From Planctomycetota bacterium (GTDB lineage Bacteria > Planctomycetota > Uabimicrobiia > Uabimicrobiales > Uabimicrobiaceae): a DNA stretch of 64,000 nt. Every line of letters starts with the position of its first letter. Within the stretch, counting starts at the first letter, position 1. Shown here in pieces: positions 52,297 to 60,214 of this stretch. A program made the position numbers and the translations under genes. Below the pieces are notes generated by a model. That model searched no databases. It was not told the DNA's origin and worked only from the letters and a program-made list of their open reading frames with translations. The stretch covers positions 1-64,000 of the forward strand of contig JAJDCR010000132.1 of the NCBI GenBank assembly GCA_029260735.1, written 5' to 3'.

Positions 52297-52400
52297 GTGC
52301 GTATTTAGGCGTGTATTAGGTGTTTTTTTGTAAAAGTATCGTACTTTAGGAACATTTTTTTGGTGTCTTATTACTTTGGGAACACTTTGGGGAGGATTGA

Positions 52401-53804
52401 ATGGAGTACTTAGAGCCGTATTTGAAGGACAACAATCTTTTGCAATTACCCGTTTTTTACTTTGGTAATAGGGGGGTGGTCTGCAAGAAAAAGGTTACTA
52501 AGTGGGAAGACGATAGTGGAGAATATAGCCTAAAGTGTGTTTGCGATTACGGAACACCTGGAGCTCTTGAGCAAGATGTGTATACGGCTATAATGAGAAT
52601 TTGGGTTAAAAATGGCATGAAGGATAAAACTATCAAGGTTAATTATAGCCAGATTGCCAGAGAAATGGGATTGAAGCCTACAAGTTGGACGGGAAAGATA
52701 AAGAAGTCACTGGAAAAATTAGCCCAAGCAAGATATGAATTTTCAGAATGTTTCATTGTAGCAGATGAGGAAGGGAATAAGAGAATAAGCACACACTTCT
52801 CTTTATTTAACAAGGTTGTATTGTTTAACAAAAACAAGAACAATAGCAGGAGAAACAGTGAATCAGTCTTAGAGTTTCCTGATGATATTCTAAAAAATAT
52901 AGAGTCAAAATACTACCAATTTTTGGATATGGCATGGTACAGAGCTCTTCCTGCTGGACTACCAAGACGCATGTATGAGTTTCTAGCTAAAAGAAAATAT
53001 CACTCAATAGGAGGGGTCTTTATAATATCCGAAGTAGCAATATGTCGCTGGCTTCCAATTAAAGACGAACATACAACGAACAGACGAAAGAGATTAAAAA
53101 AGACAGCTAATGCTCTTATTGAAGCAGGGTATTTGCTATCTTACAATATAGACACTAAAAAGAAGCAGTGCTATTTTGAATATGCAAAAGAAAAAGAAGA
53201 GAAGGAAGTTATTACAGTAGAAACTTCTCCTCCTAAAAAAGAAACTAAATTAATACCAGAATCGACAGAACTAGAAAGACTAGTTTCTCTCCTTAGATTA
53301 AAGAGAGTTCCTAAGGCTACAAAAAATACCTTAGCAAAGCACCTAGGCGAAAGTGGATCTGATTACGTAGAAAGAAATATTCTATATGCCAACGAAAAAG
53401 CAAAAAGTTCGTACTCTAATTATTTGGGGAAATGCTTAGATAATGATTATGCTGAGACATGGAGCGAAGAGAAAGAACAGAAGCAAGATACTCTTTTTGA
53501 TCTTAATGAAGAATTAAAGAAAAAGCACGAAGAAGAGGAAGAGAAAAAAAAGAGAGAGGCTGCGCTAGATAAACTTCGTATAGACTTCTTAGATAAAGCT
53601 GGAGATTTAAGTGACCTATTCAAGAATATGGCATTTGATTCTGCAGAGAAAGAAGTAGAGAATAACCCAGCCAAAGATTTTGCCATTAAGCCTGCTTATG
53701 CCGAAAAGGTTCGTAGTATTATAAATGATACAGGGGGGAGCTTCCCTAAAGAAGTTTTGAGTATGGATATACTTAAGAAAGTCTGGGAAAAAAAACCTAA
53801 GTAA
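52401..53804 (+). CDS. Plasmid-type replication initiator (Rep, winged helix)
   Basis: A 467-residue protein directly after iterons, with GGGGAGGA before ATG 52401. 'DMAWYRALPAGLPRRMYEFL', 'SEVAICRWLP' and 'RRKRLKKTANALIEAGYL' resemble the winged-helix initiators of iteron plasmids (RepA-like). The C-terminal ~200 residues are charged with a coiled coil (about 365-405). It should bind the 22-bp iterons to start replication. The overall family is a pattern match; the location makes it convincing. Confidence 0.85.
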   Translation: MEYLEPYLKDNNLLQLPVFYFGNRGVVCKKKVTKWEDDSGEYSLKCVCDYGTPGALEQDVYTAIMRIWVKNGMKDKTIKVNYSQIAREMGLKPTSWTGKIKKSLEKLAQARYEFSECFIVADEEGNKRISTHFSLFNKVVLFNKNKNNSRRNSESVLEFPDDILKNIESKYYQFLDMAWYRALPAGLPRRMYEFLAKRKYHSIGGVFIISEVAICRWLPIKDEHTTNRRKRLKKTANALIEAGYLLSYNIDTKKKQCYFEYAKEKEEKEVITVETSPPKKETKLIPESTELERLVSLLRLKRVPKATKNTLAKHLGESGSDYVERNILYANEKAKSSYSNYLGKCLDNDYAETWSEEKEQKQDTLFDLNEELKKKHEEEEEKKKREAALDKLRIDFLDKAGDLSDLFKNMAFDSAEKEVENNPAKDFAIKPAYAEKVRSIINDTGGSFPKEVLSMDILKKVWEKKPK

Positions 53805-53897
53805 AAATGCGGTTTTTCAAAGAGTCACTTTTCTGTAAGTGAATCTTTTGTAATCTCTTATATGATATTTTTCACGCTGAAAAAATGGAGGTGTTAC

Positions 53898-54197
53898 TTG
53901 ATAGTTTCTTTTGGGAGTGTAAAAGGGGGAGTGGGAAAAACTGCTTGTTGCATGAATATTGCCTACTCTATTTCTAAGAAATATAAAGTATTAGTTGTAG
54001 ACTTTGATAGTCAAGGTAGTGCAACTCATCATATATCTGCTAAAGTTGGTCGTAATCTAAAAGCATCCATTGGAGATGTCCTCTCTGGAAAATGTTCTCT
54101 TGAGAAAGCTACCCACCACTACGGACAAAAAATGTACGTTGTTCCAGTTAATTATGATTTTTACGAGTCAATAGATGAAGATAGGTCTTATACTTAG
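53898..54197 (+). pseudogene. Truncated ParA-type partition ATPase
   Basis: From TTG 53898 (GGAGGTG upstream) it encodes 99 residues: 'GSVKGGVGKT' (deviant Walker A), 'VLVVDFDSQGS' (Walker A') and 'MYVVPVNYDF'. It ends abruptly after the first half of a ParA; switch II and later motifs are absent, and no downstream frame restores them. An ATG at 53862 is possible but lacks a ribosome site. It probably cannot hydrolyse ATP for partition. Confidence 0.8.
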
Positions 54198-54855
54198 ACC
54201 AAAGGGAACAGCTTATAAACATGACCCAGGTCATTTGATGCTTTATTTTAGAGACCCAAGTGGAGAAAAAACCTATTATCGAGGTTTTTATTTTAATCCG
54301 GAGAACTTAATAGATCCTGATGGTTCAGGAGAAGATTACAGCGAACCAGAAAGATGGAGAGAATATTTATTTGATAATAAAACACCAGGCGTGATAAAAA
54401 ATGATTTTCGTGGGAAAAAATTAGCAGAAAAATTTTCAGAAAAAGTGTTAAAGTTAGACTGGGAAATAGATGATGAGAACTTTCAACATTTAGTGGCAAT
54501 TGCTAAACCTCGTGAGTTTGAACACTATTCTTTTAATCCTGAAACAAACAAATGTCATAATTGTATTACTTGGGCCATTACTCTTATTAACTACTTTATT
54601 CCGAACGAAGAACGTATACCCAATGTAAGAGAAGGACGCATTAAGCATATTATTAAAGTCTTTGATAGGCGACGAATAGATTCTCTGCAGACAAGATCAG
54701 TCATAATAGACAGAATACAAGACACAATAGAATATAACAATAGTGCATTTTCTAGGGTAGAACCCCGTTATAGACGAAGATTAATAATAGCGTGCATCGG
54801 TAGTGCGTGTCTTGGCTGGTTGGTATATTTGTTAGGATATTGGTTGGTATATTAG
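54175..54855 (+). CDS. Membrane protein with His/Cys motif, papain-like candidate
   Basis: A 226-residue protein that starts within the ParA fragment. 'GHLMLYFRDPSG' near residue 20 and 'CHNCITWAI' near 124 give a His followed by an 'NC' motif, the order seen in permuted papain-like (LRAT/NlpC-P60) enzymes. A membrane helix (about 205-224) ends the protein. Function is a hypothesis; the reading frame itself is clear. Confidence 0.6.
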   Translation: MKIGLILRPKGTAYKHDPGHLMLYFRDPSGEKTYYRGFYFNPENLIDPDGSGEDYSEPERWREYLFDNKTPGVIKNDFRGKKLAEKFSEKVLKLDWEIDDENFQHLVAIAKPREFEHYSFNPETNKCHNCITWAITLINYFIPNEERIPNVREGRIKHIIKVFDRRRIDSLQTRSVIIDRIQDTIEYNNSAFSRVEPRYRRRLIIACIGSACLGWLVYLLGYWLVY

Positions 54856-54940
54856 TATGTGTCACATGGTTTCTATTGAAGTCTTTGAATTTTCTGTTGT
54901 CTTAGAGTTTTAGAAAAACTTTTCTGTAGAGGAGAATAAA

Positions 54941-55564
54941 ATGAATAAAAGCGATAAAGTTATACGCTTTTATGAGGATGCAGAAGGGTTTTATGTTGAT
55001 ACAGAAGAAATGCCTTTAGCCGTATGTATCAGCAAAGAAGATGGAGATATTTTTTGGCAAGATGGAGCTGTTTTTTCCGTGAAAAACACAAGGGGCTTAT
55101 GGGTGGACGAAACAGGAAATCTTTTCTTAGACTCGGCTAAAAAAAATTACAAATTAGGACTATGTTCAGACATAGCTGAGGCTAGAATTTGGACAAAAAA
55201 AATCTCTTTGTGGTTATTAGAAAAAGTGATAGAAGAGAAAAAAACATTAAAAGAAAAATTAGAAGAATGGGAAAAATTAATAATAGAAAAATTAATTTCT
55301 CCAACAAGATTACAAAATAAAAAAGAAATTTTTCAAAAACTAAAAAATGAAGAAAAAAAAATACAAAAGAAGGAAAAAGAGATAAAAAACTTAATAGATA
55401 AAATGGTGGTAATTATGGCATCCGAAACAGCGAAATCAATGCAAACAAACAGAGCAGAAGTGGTAAAAAATATGGATAATGAGGGTGATAAAGCTATTCG
55501 CATTAAAAGGCGATCAAGAACAAAAAAAACAAGGATAAAAACTCCAAATAAAGAAGCTCATTAG
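54941..55564 (+). CDS. Coiled-coil protein with basic tail, unknown
   Basis: A 207-residue protein with GGAGAA before its ATG. The N-terminal ~75 residues are ordered and aromatic ('FYEDAEGFYVDTEEMPLAV'), then a Lys/Glu coiled coil (about 95-155), then a highly basic end ('RRSRTKKTRIKT') suited to nucleic acid binding. Convergent with the XRE copy 2. No family recognised. Confidence 0.6.
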   Translation: MNKSDKVIRFYEDAEGFYVDTEEMPLAVCISKEDGDIFWQDGAVFSVKNTRGLWVDETGNLFLDSAKKNYKLGLCSDIAEARIWTKKISLWLLEKVIEEKKTLKEKLEEWEKLIIEKLISPTRLQNKKEIFQKLKNEEKKIQKKEKEIKNLIDKMVVIMASETAKSMQTNRAEVVKNMDNEGDKAIRIKRRSRTKKTRIKTPNKEAH

Positions 55565-55566
55565 TA

Positions 55567-55770
55567 TCATTGAATTTCTCTTATAAGCAAAACGCTAATA
55601 TTTTTCAACACATCAACAGAAGGAACTTTCTTCCTATTGATCACCTCATTAAGATAACTAGGACTAATCTCCAGCAGCAAAGCGACCTGCCGATTGCTCT
55701 TATTATTACGAATCATCCAAGCTTCCAAGCTGTTAATGATGTGCTTCTTCTCCTTTTTCGAAAGATACAT
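55567..55770 (-). CDS. XRE-family HTH repressor, copy 2
   Basis: A 67-residue paralogue of the protein at 48991-49209; 'SNRQVALLLEISPSYLNEVI' differs at one position there. ATG 55770 with GGAGG upstream. Two nearly identical repressors would bind the same sites. Confidence 0.85.
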   Translation of the reverse strand: MYLSKKEKKHIINSLEAWMIRNNKSNRQVALLLEISPSYLNEVINRKKVPSVDVLKNISVLLIREIQ

Positions 55771-55946
55771 CACGACCTCCACCGATACCAGCAGTGCCAG
55801 ATCGCGTGATGATACCAGCGCATCTTAGTCACCCCACGAAGATGGACTAACTCCGCTGTCTTCTCCTCCTCTATTTGCTTCCTGCTTTTAGGCTCATCAT
55901 TCCACCAAAACATATCAATCCCCTAACCAAATATCATCCCGAAAAA
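55585..55946 (-). repeat. 360-bp direct repeat, right copy
   Basis: Matches 49024-49385 at an offset of 6561 bases, in the same orientation, including the ATCACG...CGTGAT pair and 'TCTTAGTCAC' segment. Nothing else was seen to 55984. Confidence 0.85.
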
Positions 55947-55984
55947 GTTAGCGATCATTTCCCCAACGCTATAAATAAAATCGA

Positions 55985-56434
55985 TCATACAAACAACTCC
56001 CAATCAAATTTTATACCGCTCTCGATTGTTGTTGGCTTAGTAAAGTCCTCTATAAATCTAATATTTGCCCGAGCAGGATCTTGGGCGTAGAACCACACCA
56101 AGAACCCTGCTTTTTTTCCGAATCCTTGAGCTTGGGCAAAAGAGTCTGCTTGTCGCTTTAGCCTCTTGCCTGATATCGAAAACTTCTCGCTACCACATTC
56201 CTTTGCATCAAACCAAAAATCTCCTTTGCTGCTAATTACAATGAAGTCGCAGTGCTGCTTTTTCGTGAAGATAAATTTATTGCCTACTTTTTTTCTTTGC
56301 ACCTCCAGCTCTACATAGATTAATCTCTTTAGCCCCTGTAACCTCTCTAGGTTTCTGGATACGTAATCCTGAAATCCCTTGCCTTTGTTTTTCTGCGATT
56401 TGTTTCTGCTGCTTTTTATTCTTGGTACGGTCAT
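55985..56434 (-). CDS. RecU-like Holliday junction resolvase
   Basis: A 149-residue basic protein. 'GKGFQDYVSRN' starts a PD-(D/E)XK fold, 'HCDFIVISSKGDFWFDAKEC' supplies the D...DxK catalytic pair, and 'RQADSFAQAQGF' follows, the RecU order. RecU resolves four-way junctions in recombination and is often phage-borne. Its ATG abuts the preceding small gene's TAG. Confidence 0.8.
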   Translation of the reverse strand: MTVPRIKSSRNKSQKNKGKGFQDYVSRNLERLQGLKRLIYVELEVQRKKVGNKFIFTKKQHCDFIVISSKGDFWFDAKECGSEKFSISGKRLKRQADSFAQAQGFGKKAGFLVWFYAQDPARANIRFIEDFTKPTTIESGIKFDWELFV

Positions 56435-56590
56435 CTATTCCCCCAAGAACAAGCTGAGTACAAATAACATTCCGTATATTCCAAACAATCCGGTTAGAGC
56501 ATACAGAGCTTTGTGGGCAAATCCCCCATATGTGACCTTGTCGAAAAATGTTCTATCGTTATTTTTCACTCTTTTCTTGTCGAATCTCAT
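56435..56590 (-). CDS. 51-residue membrane protein
   Basis: Starts at ATG 56590, with AAGGAGATA upstream, and has a basic N-terminus and one or two hydrophobic helices ('ALTGLFGIYGMLFVLSLFL'). Its TAG touches the RecU start. Function unknown. Confidence 0.55.
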   Translation of the reverse strand: MRFDKKRVKNNDRTFFDKVTYGGFAHKALYALTGLFGIYGMLFVLSLFLGE

Positions 56591-56684
56591 AGTTTATCTC
56601 CTTCATTGTGTTAATGTAAATTCTCTTCATCTCGCTAAAACAAAGCCCTATTCCTACCCCAACCAGCATATAAATCAAATTCAT
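56559..56684 (-). CDS. 41-residue membrane peptide
   Basis: ATG 56684 has a very strong AGGAGGGGGG site. One hydrophobic helix ('LIYMLVGVGIGLCF') and a basic tail. Overlaps the next gene by 32 bases. Function unknown. Confidence 0.55.
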   Translation of the reverse strand: MNLIYMLVGVGIGLCFSEMKRIYINTMKEINYEIRQEKSEK

Positions 56685-56779
56685 TTCCCCCCTCCTATGG
56701 TATGAGCGAATATTTCTCCTGACATACTAAGCACATCAGGTAACACTCTCCTCTTTCTTTTTTACAGAGGTAGCACAAA

Positions 56780-57148
56780 TTATTTACCGATTTTTCTTTT
56801 GTCAAAAATTCTTATCTCCTGGACATCGTACTTCGTTTTTTTAACTCGAATCTTTACTTTGCCGCTGGAATTGGTAACTTTCTCTAGTCTCGGGCAATTT
56901 GGTATTTCTTGTATAAACTTGAATTGTCTACCCTCTTTTCTGATTCAATCTACGCATATTCCGTGTTTTTTTACCGCATCTGCTAAACATGACTTCTCCC
57001 TATCCCTGGGCATTGGGTTTGTATAAAGCTCAAATTTCTTTTGGGAAACAATTAGATGAGTCTCGAGCGGAATCTTTTCTTTTTCGGCTATAAGCATTGC
57101 TTTAAAACTTGCCTCATCTATTTCAATTACTTTGCACCAATCCTGCAT
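56780..57148 (-). CDS. Small gene interrupted by an in-frame TGA
   Basis: ATG 57148 opens 67 residues ('MQDWCKVIEIDEASFKAML'), ending at TGA 56947-56945. The same frame continues for 54 further codons to TAA 56782-56780, with ordered-looking sequence ('KEGRQFKFIQEIPNCPRLEK', 'VKIRVKKTKYDVQEIRI'). Either the gene carries a nonsense mutation or the second part has its own, unseen start. TGA is a normal stop elsewhere here. Confidence 0.5.
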
Positions 57149-57503
57149 TTCGCGACCTCCTTTCCCCTTTGCCTAATTTCCTGATGAAAATATCTGGGAA
57201 CTTATACCAGCTCCCATCTTTTAGGAGCTGGTACATTTTTATTCTCAATAAAATGTCTTTCTCTCCTATAATTCCTTCCTTGTATAATTTTTTTATGAGG
57301 TAAGGAAAAGCGTTAGATTTAAGCATTGGATATTTTATTTGAAAGCTAGGCTTTAAAACTCTTCCTGATTTAGACCACTTATAAGGAACCGACTCTAGGA
57401 TTATTTTTAGATCCCCAGCTTTATAGTTCTTGCTTTTAGGAGCATGAAAAAAGCAACATAGCAAGATAAATAGAAAAGGAAAAATTCTTGCATCGTTGAT
57501 CAA
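57123..57503 (-). CDS. Exported small protein, unknown
   Basis: A 126-residue protein from TTG 57503 (AAAGGAGGAG upstream), with a signal peptide-like start ('IFPFLFILLCCFFHAP'). The rest is basic ('KWSKSGRVLKPSFQIKYP', 'LGKGERRSRNAG'). Coupled to its upstream gene by a TTGA overlap. Not recognised; a secreted phage-type protein is possible. Confidence 0.6.
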   Translation of the reverse strand: MINDARIFPFLFILLCCFFHAPKSKNYKAGDLKIILESVPYKWSKSGRVLKPSFQIKYPMLKSNAFPYLIKKLYKEGIIGEKDILLRIKMYQLLKDGSWYKFPDIFIRKLGKGERRSRNAGLVQSN

Positions 57504-57670
57504 GGGCTCTCCTCCTTTTCGATTTGCCTATCTATATTCTCAGAAAGTTCCTTATAATTTTCGCTTAGCTTTTTGTTCAGGCTAGAGATAGTCATTCTCT
57601 CGGCCATTTCTTTTTCTATTAGCTCTTTCCTATCCGAGAAAGCCTCTCGTAGTAATTTGCGAACATTCAT
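57500..57670 (-). CDS. 56-residue charged protein, unknown
   Basis: ATG 57670 overlaps the stop of the gene at 57667 (ATGA). Alternating Glu/Lys helix-forming sequence ('EAFSDRKELIEKEMAERM'), probably a coiled coil. No family recognised. Confidence 0.55.
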   Translation of the reverse strand: MNVRKLLREAFSDRKELIEKEMAERMTISSLNKKLSENYKELSENIDRQIEKEESP

Positions 57671-57840
57671 GCTACATGACCTGATTCTTTAGTTAATAGA
57701 CTGGTGTCGCTAGAGAAGAAAGTGACGATAGATTTAGATACTGCCGTAGTCTCAAGCATGGAGGGTTTGATTATAATGCGAGGTATGCGGGACTTCTTCA
57801 CGAAGTCGTTGATGGGGGGAATTAGTGCTGCCAATATCAT
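57667..57840 (-). CDS. Small protein, unknown
   Basis: A 57-residue protein from ATG 57840, with AGGAGCACTCAA upstream; a longer form from 57897 lacks a ribosome site. A short hydrophobic start ('ILAALIPPI') is followed by polar sequence. First gene of the overlapping leftward set 57840-57123. Confidence 0.5.
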   Translation of the reverse strand: MILAALIPPINDFVKKSRIPRIIIKPSMLETTAVSKSIVTFFSSDTSLLTKESGHVA

Positions 57841-57986
57841 TTGAGTGCTCCTAAATATAGAACCCCAATTTAGTGGTAGTAACATTAGGTTAACCATAAA
57901 AGTGATTATTAGTAATGTTATGGGGTTTTAGTAAGGTACTCAAATATAGTTATTTTTATATGGGACTAGTATTCTTCTGAGCCTTT

Positions 57987-58205
57987 CTATTTAAAGGATT
58001 TTGTGAGGACAACAAAGCTTATTTTTTCCAGGAGATTCTTCGACGGCCTCCTTTTTTGTCTGAGTATTTTGCCTACACAAGTACGATCTACTTCAAGCAT
58101 TCTTGCTGCTTGCTCTTGGCTCCAATTTTTTTCCAGCATGAGCTTTTCAAACTGGTTAAGGACTATCCTGCATTCTCTATCTGTTACTGTTCTATCTTTG
58201 CACAT
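57987..58205 (-). CDS. Small HTH protein (XRE-like)
   Basis: A 72-residue protein with an HTH core 'WSQEQAARMLEVDRTCVGKI' and a basic 'RQKRRPSK'. Likely a regulator or antitoxin-like protein. ATG 58205 has GGAGGTAA upstream. The targets are unknown. Confidence 0.75.
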   Translation of the reverse strand: MCKDRTVTDRECRIVLNQFEKLMLEKNWSQEQAARMLEVDRTCVGKILRQKRRPSKNLLEKISFVVLTKSFK

Positions 58206-58251
58206 TATTTACCTCCAACACTAGTTTTCTTTGATCCTGGATAATAAATGC

Positions 58252-58836
58252 TCATGGTAATGGTAATTCTCCTTGAGCAGCATTCTTAATGATATCCAAA
58301 CAGTCTTTCTCGATGGCTTCTATCGCCACATATTTTAATAAAAGCTCTGCAAACCTAGGTGTCTCAGTATAGCCTAAAGGTGCTCTCATAACGTCGCCTT
58401 TTTTCGTTTTTAAAAGAATAGATGTTATGAAAAATCCAGAACTTACCTGCTCTATCTCCGACCATTTTATATGCTTATCTTTTCCGAGTGTTGGTTTGTA
58501 TGTCAATCCTTCATCAGATATCTTGTAGTATCCAGCAAAATATATAATTACCAAAATTAAACCAGGTAAAGATGCTATACCAAAGCCTAATGCCATAAAC
58601 CAAAACGCTATTTCATTATCAGCATGACCAGGAAAAAAAATGGCCAAGCTTACAAAAAATGTCAAGCCTAAAAGCCCCAAGATCAAAAAACCTCTGGGAC
58701 AACGCATCTCTGAATCATTTTCTTGTTTTGAATTACTTATCTTCGTTATCAATTTGTTACCGAAATACATCCAAAAAGACATAAACAAAGCAAACAAAAC
58801 ACCCTTAACCAACGAAATTAAAAAATCTTGCATCAC
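58252..58836 (-). CDS. Membrane protein with PH-like domain, paralogue 1
   Basis: A 194-residue protein with a helix at about 8-25 and two more at 45-65 and 78-100. The soluble C-terminal part ('ISDEGLTYKPTLGKDKHIKW', 'SEIEQVSSGFF') resembles bacterial PH domains (YcxB/YdbS type). The next gene has the same design; together they look like a local duplication. Function unknown. Confidence 0.65.
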   Translation of the reverse strand: MMQDFLISLVKGVLFALFMSFWMYFGNKLITKISNSKQENDSEMRCPRGFLILGLLGLTFFVSLAIFFPGHADNEIAFWFMALGFGIASLPGLILVIIYFAGYYKISDEGLTYKPTLGKDKHIKWSEIEQVSSGFFITSILLKTKKGDVMRAPLGYTETPRFAELLLKYVAIEAIEKDCLDIIKNAAQGELPLP

Positions 58837-59457
58837 TTACTCCAAGGTTTCATAAATACTCGGCAACTCTCCTTTAGCAATATTCTTAATGGTATCCAAA
58901 GATTCCGCTTCTATTGCCTCTCTTGATACATGTTTTAGCAAAAGTTCAGCAAAGGCAGGCAGCCCTATAAAAGATAGTGATATCTCTACAATATCAACTT
59001 TTTTCGTTTTTATATGAAAACTACCATTTATGTAACTTACTCGCTCTATCTCTGACCATTTTATGTGTTTATTTTTTCCAAATATCTTTTTTTGAATCAA
59101 CTCTTCATCAGACATATCGTAATCATATTCTGAAAAATGAACCAATATCAAAAGTAGGCCTAGTACGGAACTAAATAAAAATATTGCTGTCACTACTGAC
59201 GTGAGTATTAGATTTTCAACGGTAAAAACACATAAAATGGCAATACCTGGAGAAACTATAGAAAGAACAACTCCGTGAATTAAAATATGTTTAGAGCAAC
59301 GTAATTCTGTATTTTTCGGAGTTACAGAACTTTGGGAAGCTATGTTACGACCATTATCCATCCATCTAGTATAAGCAGAACCCATACTAAACAAAAGAAA
59401 ACGGACAAGAAACTCAAATGCAACAATTATAGCCAGCCAAATCAAAAAAAGTTTCAT
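58837..59457 (-). CDS. Membrane protein with PH-like domain, paralogue 2
   Basis: A 206-residue protein from ATG 59457 (AGGTGG upstream). 'MSDEELIQKKIFGKNKHIKW', 'SEIERVSYING' and 'AFAELLLKHVSREAIE' parallel its neighbour. It abuts the neighbour gene and shares a TAATG with the gene upstream. Confidence 0.65.
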   Translation of the reverse strand: MKLFLIWLAIIVAFEFLVRFLLFSMGSAYTRWMDNGRNIASQSSVTPKNTELRCSKHILIHGVVLSIVSPGIAILCVFTVENLILTSVVTAIFLFSSVLGLLLILVHFSEYDYDMSDEELIQKKIFGKNKHIKWSEIERVSYINGSFHIKTKKVDIVEISLSFIGLPAFAELLLKHVSREAIEAESLDTIKNIAKGELPSIYETLE

Positions 59458-59633
59458 TATCTCCACCTAACCCAGTATCCCCAAGTCCACCACTTCAGCT
59501 TCTTTTGCCAAGTGAGCTGCTCATCTTCTTCCCTTACGTAAATGAGTGTCTCCGTTTTCCTAGGATCCGAAGCTCTCCGCTTTTTCACGAGGATCACGAT
59601 ACACACAAGTAAAACTAAAATAGCTATATCCAT
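59457..59633 (-). CDS. Small single-helix membrane protein
   Basis: A 58-residue protein from ATG 59633 (AAAGGAA upstream): one membrane helix ('IAILVLLVCIVILV') then a charged, tryptophan-rich tail ('WQKKLKWWTWGYWVRW'). TAATG overlap with the next gene. Function unknown. Confidence 0.6.
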   Translation of the reverse strand: MDIAILVLLVCIVILVKKRRASDPRKTETLIYVREEDEQLTWQKKLKWWTWGYWVRWR

Positions 59634-59646
59634 GAGTTTCCTTTGT

Positions 59647-59994
59647 TTATTCAGCAATCTTTCTAGTAATTACATTAATCTCTATTAGTTTGTATGGTGG
59701 TTCATAGTGGACTCCTAACTCCATTAATGCTTTTGGATTCTGAGACCTCCTGTATGTGATTTTGGAGTTAGATTCCTCTTGAGTAAAATAGTTAATACCG
59801 GACATTGTTAAGAGGCGATTAAAAATAGATTTTGCTAACGAAAACTCTAACTCTTTGTAAATAATCGGTGTCTCTTCTTTTTTTAACATTGTAATTACAA
59901 CTTTTTGGGAGCCAGATTTTTTCTCAATGGTCATTTTTTCAAAGCCATTCAAAAGTTCACTTACCAACTCGTTTACAAACTCTATAGTTTCCAA
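59647..59994 (-). CDS. Small protein, unknown
   Basis: A 115-residue protein. TTG 59994 with GGGGG upstream is preferred; a longer reading frame to 60075 runs through a recU remnant and so is unlikely to be native. 'VNELVSELLNGFEKM' and 'YEPPYKLIEINVI' show no known family. Confidence 0.5.
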   Translation of the reverse strand: METIEFVNELVSELLNGFEKMTIEKKSGSQKVVITMLKKEETPIIYKELEFSLAKSIFNRLLTMSGINYFTQEESNSKITYRRSQNPKALMELGVHYEPPYKLIEINVITRKIAE

Positions 59995-59998
59995 AGTA

Positions 59999-60136
59999 TT
60001 ACCCCCGTAAAAAAATATCCAAGCCAAACTGCGTACCACTAAGCACAGTAGCAGACTTCGTGAAATCTTCGACAAAGCGCATATTCACGCGAGCAGGGTC
60101 ATGAGTAGAACCAGATCACAAAGCCTATTACTAGCG
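59999..60136 (-). pseudogene. C-terminal fragment of a second recU-like gene
   Basis: Two frames give 'ALVIGFVIWFYS' and 'HDPARVNMRFVEDFTKSA', 'TQFGLDIFLRG', matching the end of the RecU-like protein ('GFLVWFYAQDPARANIRFIE'). One frameshift lies in 'FYS'. A second recU copy was lost. Confidence 0.65.
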
Positions 60137-60214
60137 CCTTGGCGACCCGCAGTTAGCTTGGGGAATAGCCATCTTTGACAGAATGATGGTTTACTCATTT
60201 GCTTTGGTCTCCTT
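60137..60214 (-). repeat. Relic copy of a duplicated gene start
   Basis: Contains 'GGTCTCCTTT', a start-like ATGAGTAAAC and ATGGCTATTCC, also seen at 61210-61270 and 62040-62130. It is a partial duplicate of the 5' region of the pentapeptide gene. Confidence 0.6.

Larger units (their letters stand above)
51400..52412. repeat. Tandemly duplicated replication origin region
   Basis: Copy A (51400-51918) and copy B (51935-52412) share long matching stretches: 'CCACCACCACTTA', 'TTGTCTGTATAGTAGTAGTT', 'GGATTCGCTTTCCCTTTA', then iterons, then 'AACACTTTGGGGAGGATTGA' with an ATG. In copy A the ATG opens only MERYLEI and stops; in copy B it opens the Rep protein. So the duplication included the rep start. 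Confidence 0.85.

Noticed and set aside
56945-57148. TGA recoded as an amino acid
   Set aside because: Many genes in the window end correctly at TGA and no selenocysteine-type hairpin was seen; mutation is simpler.
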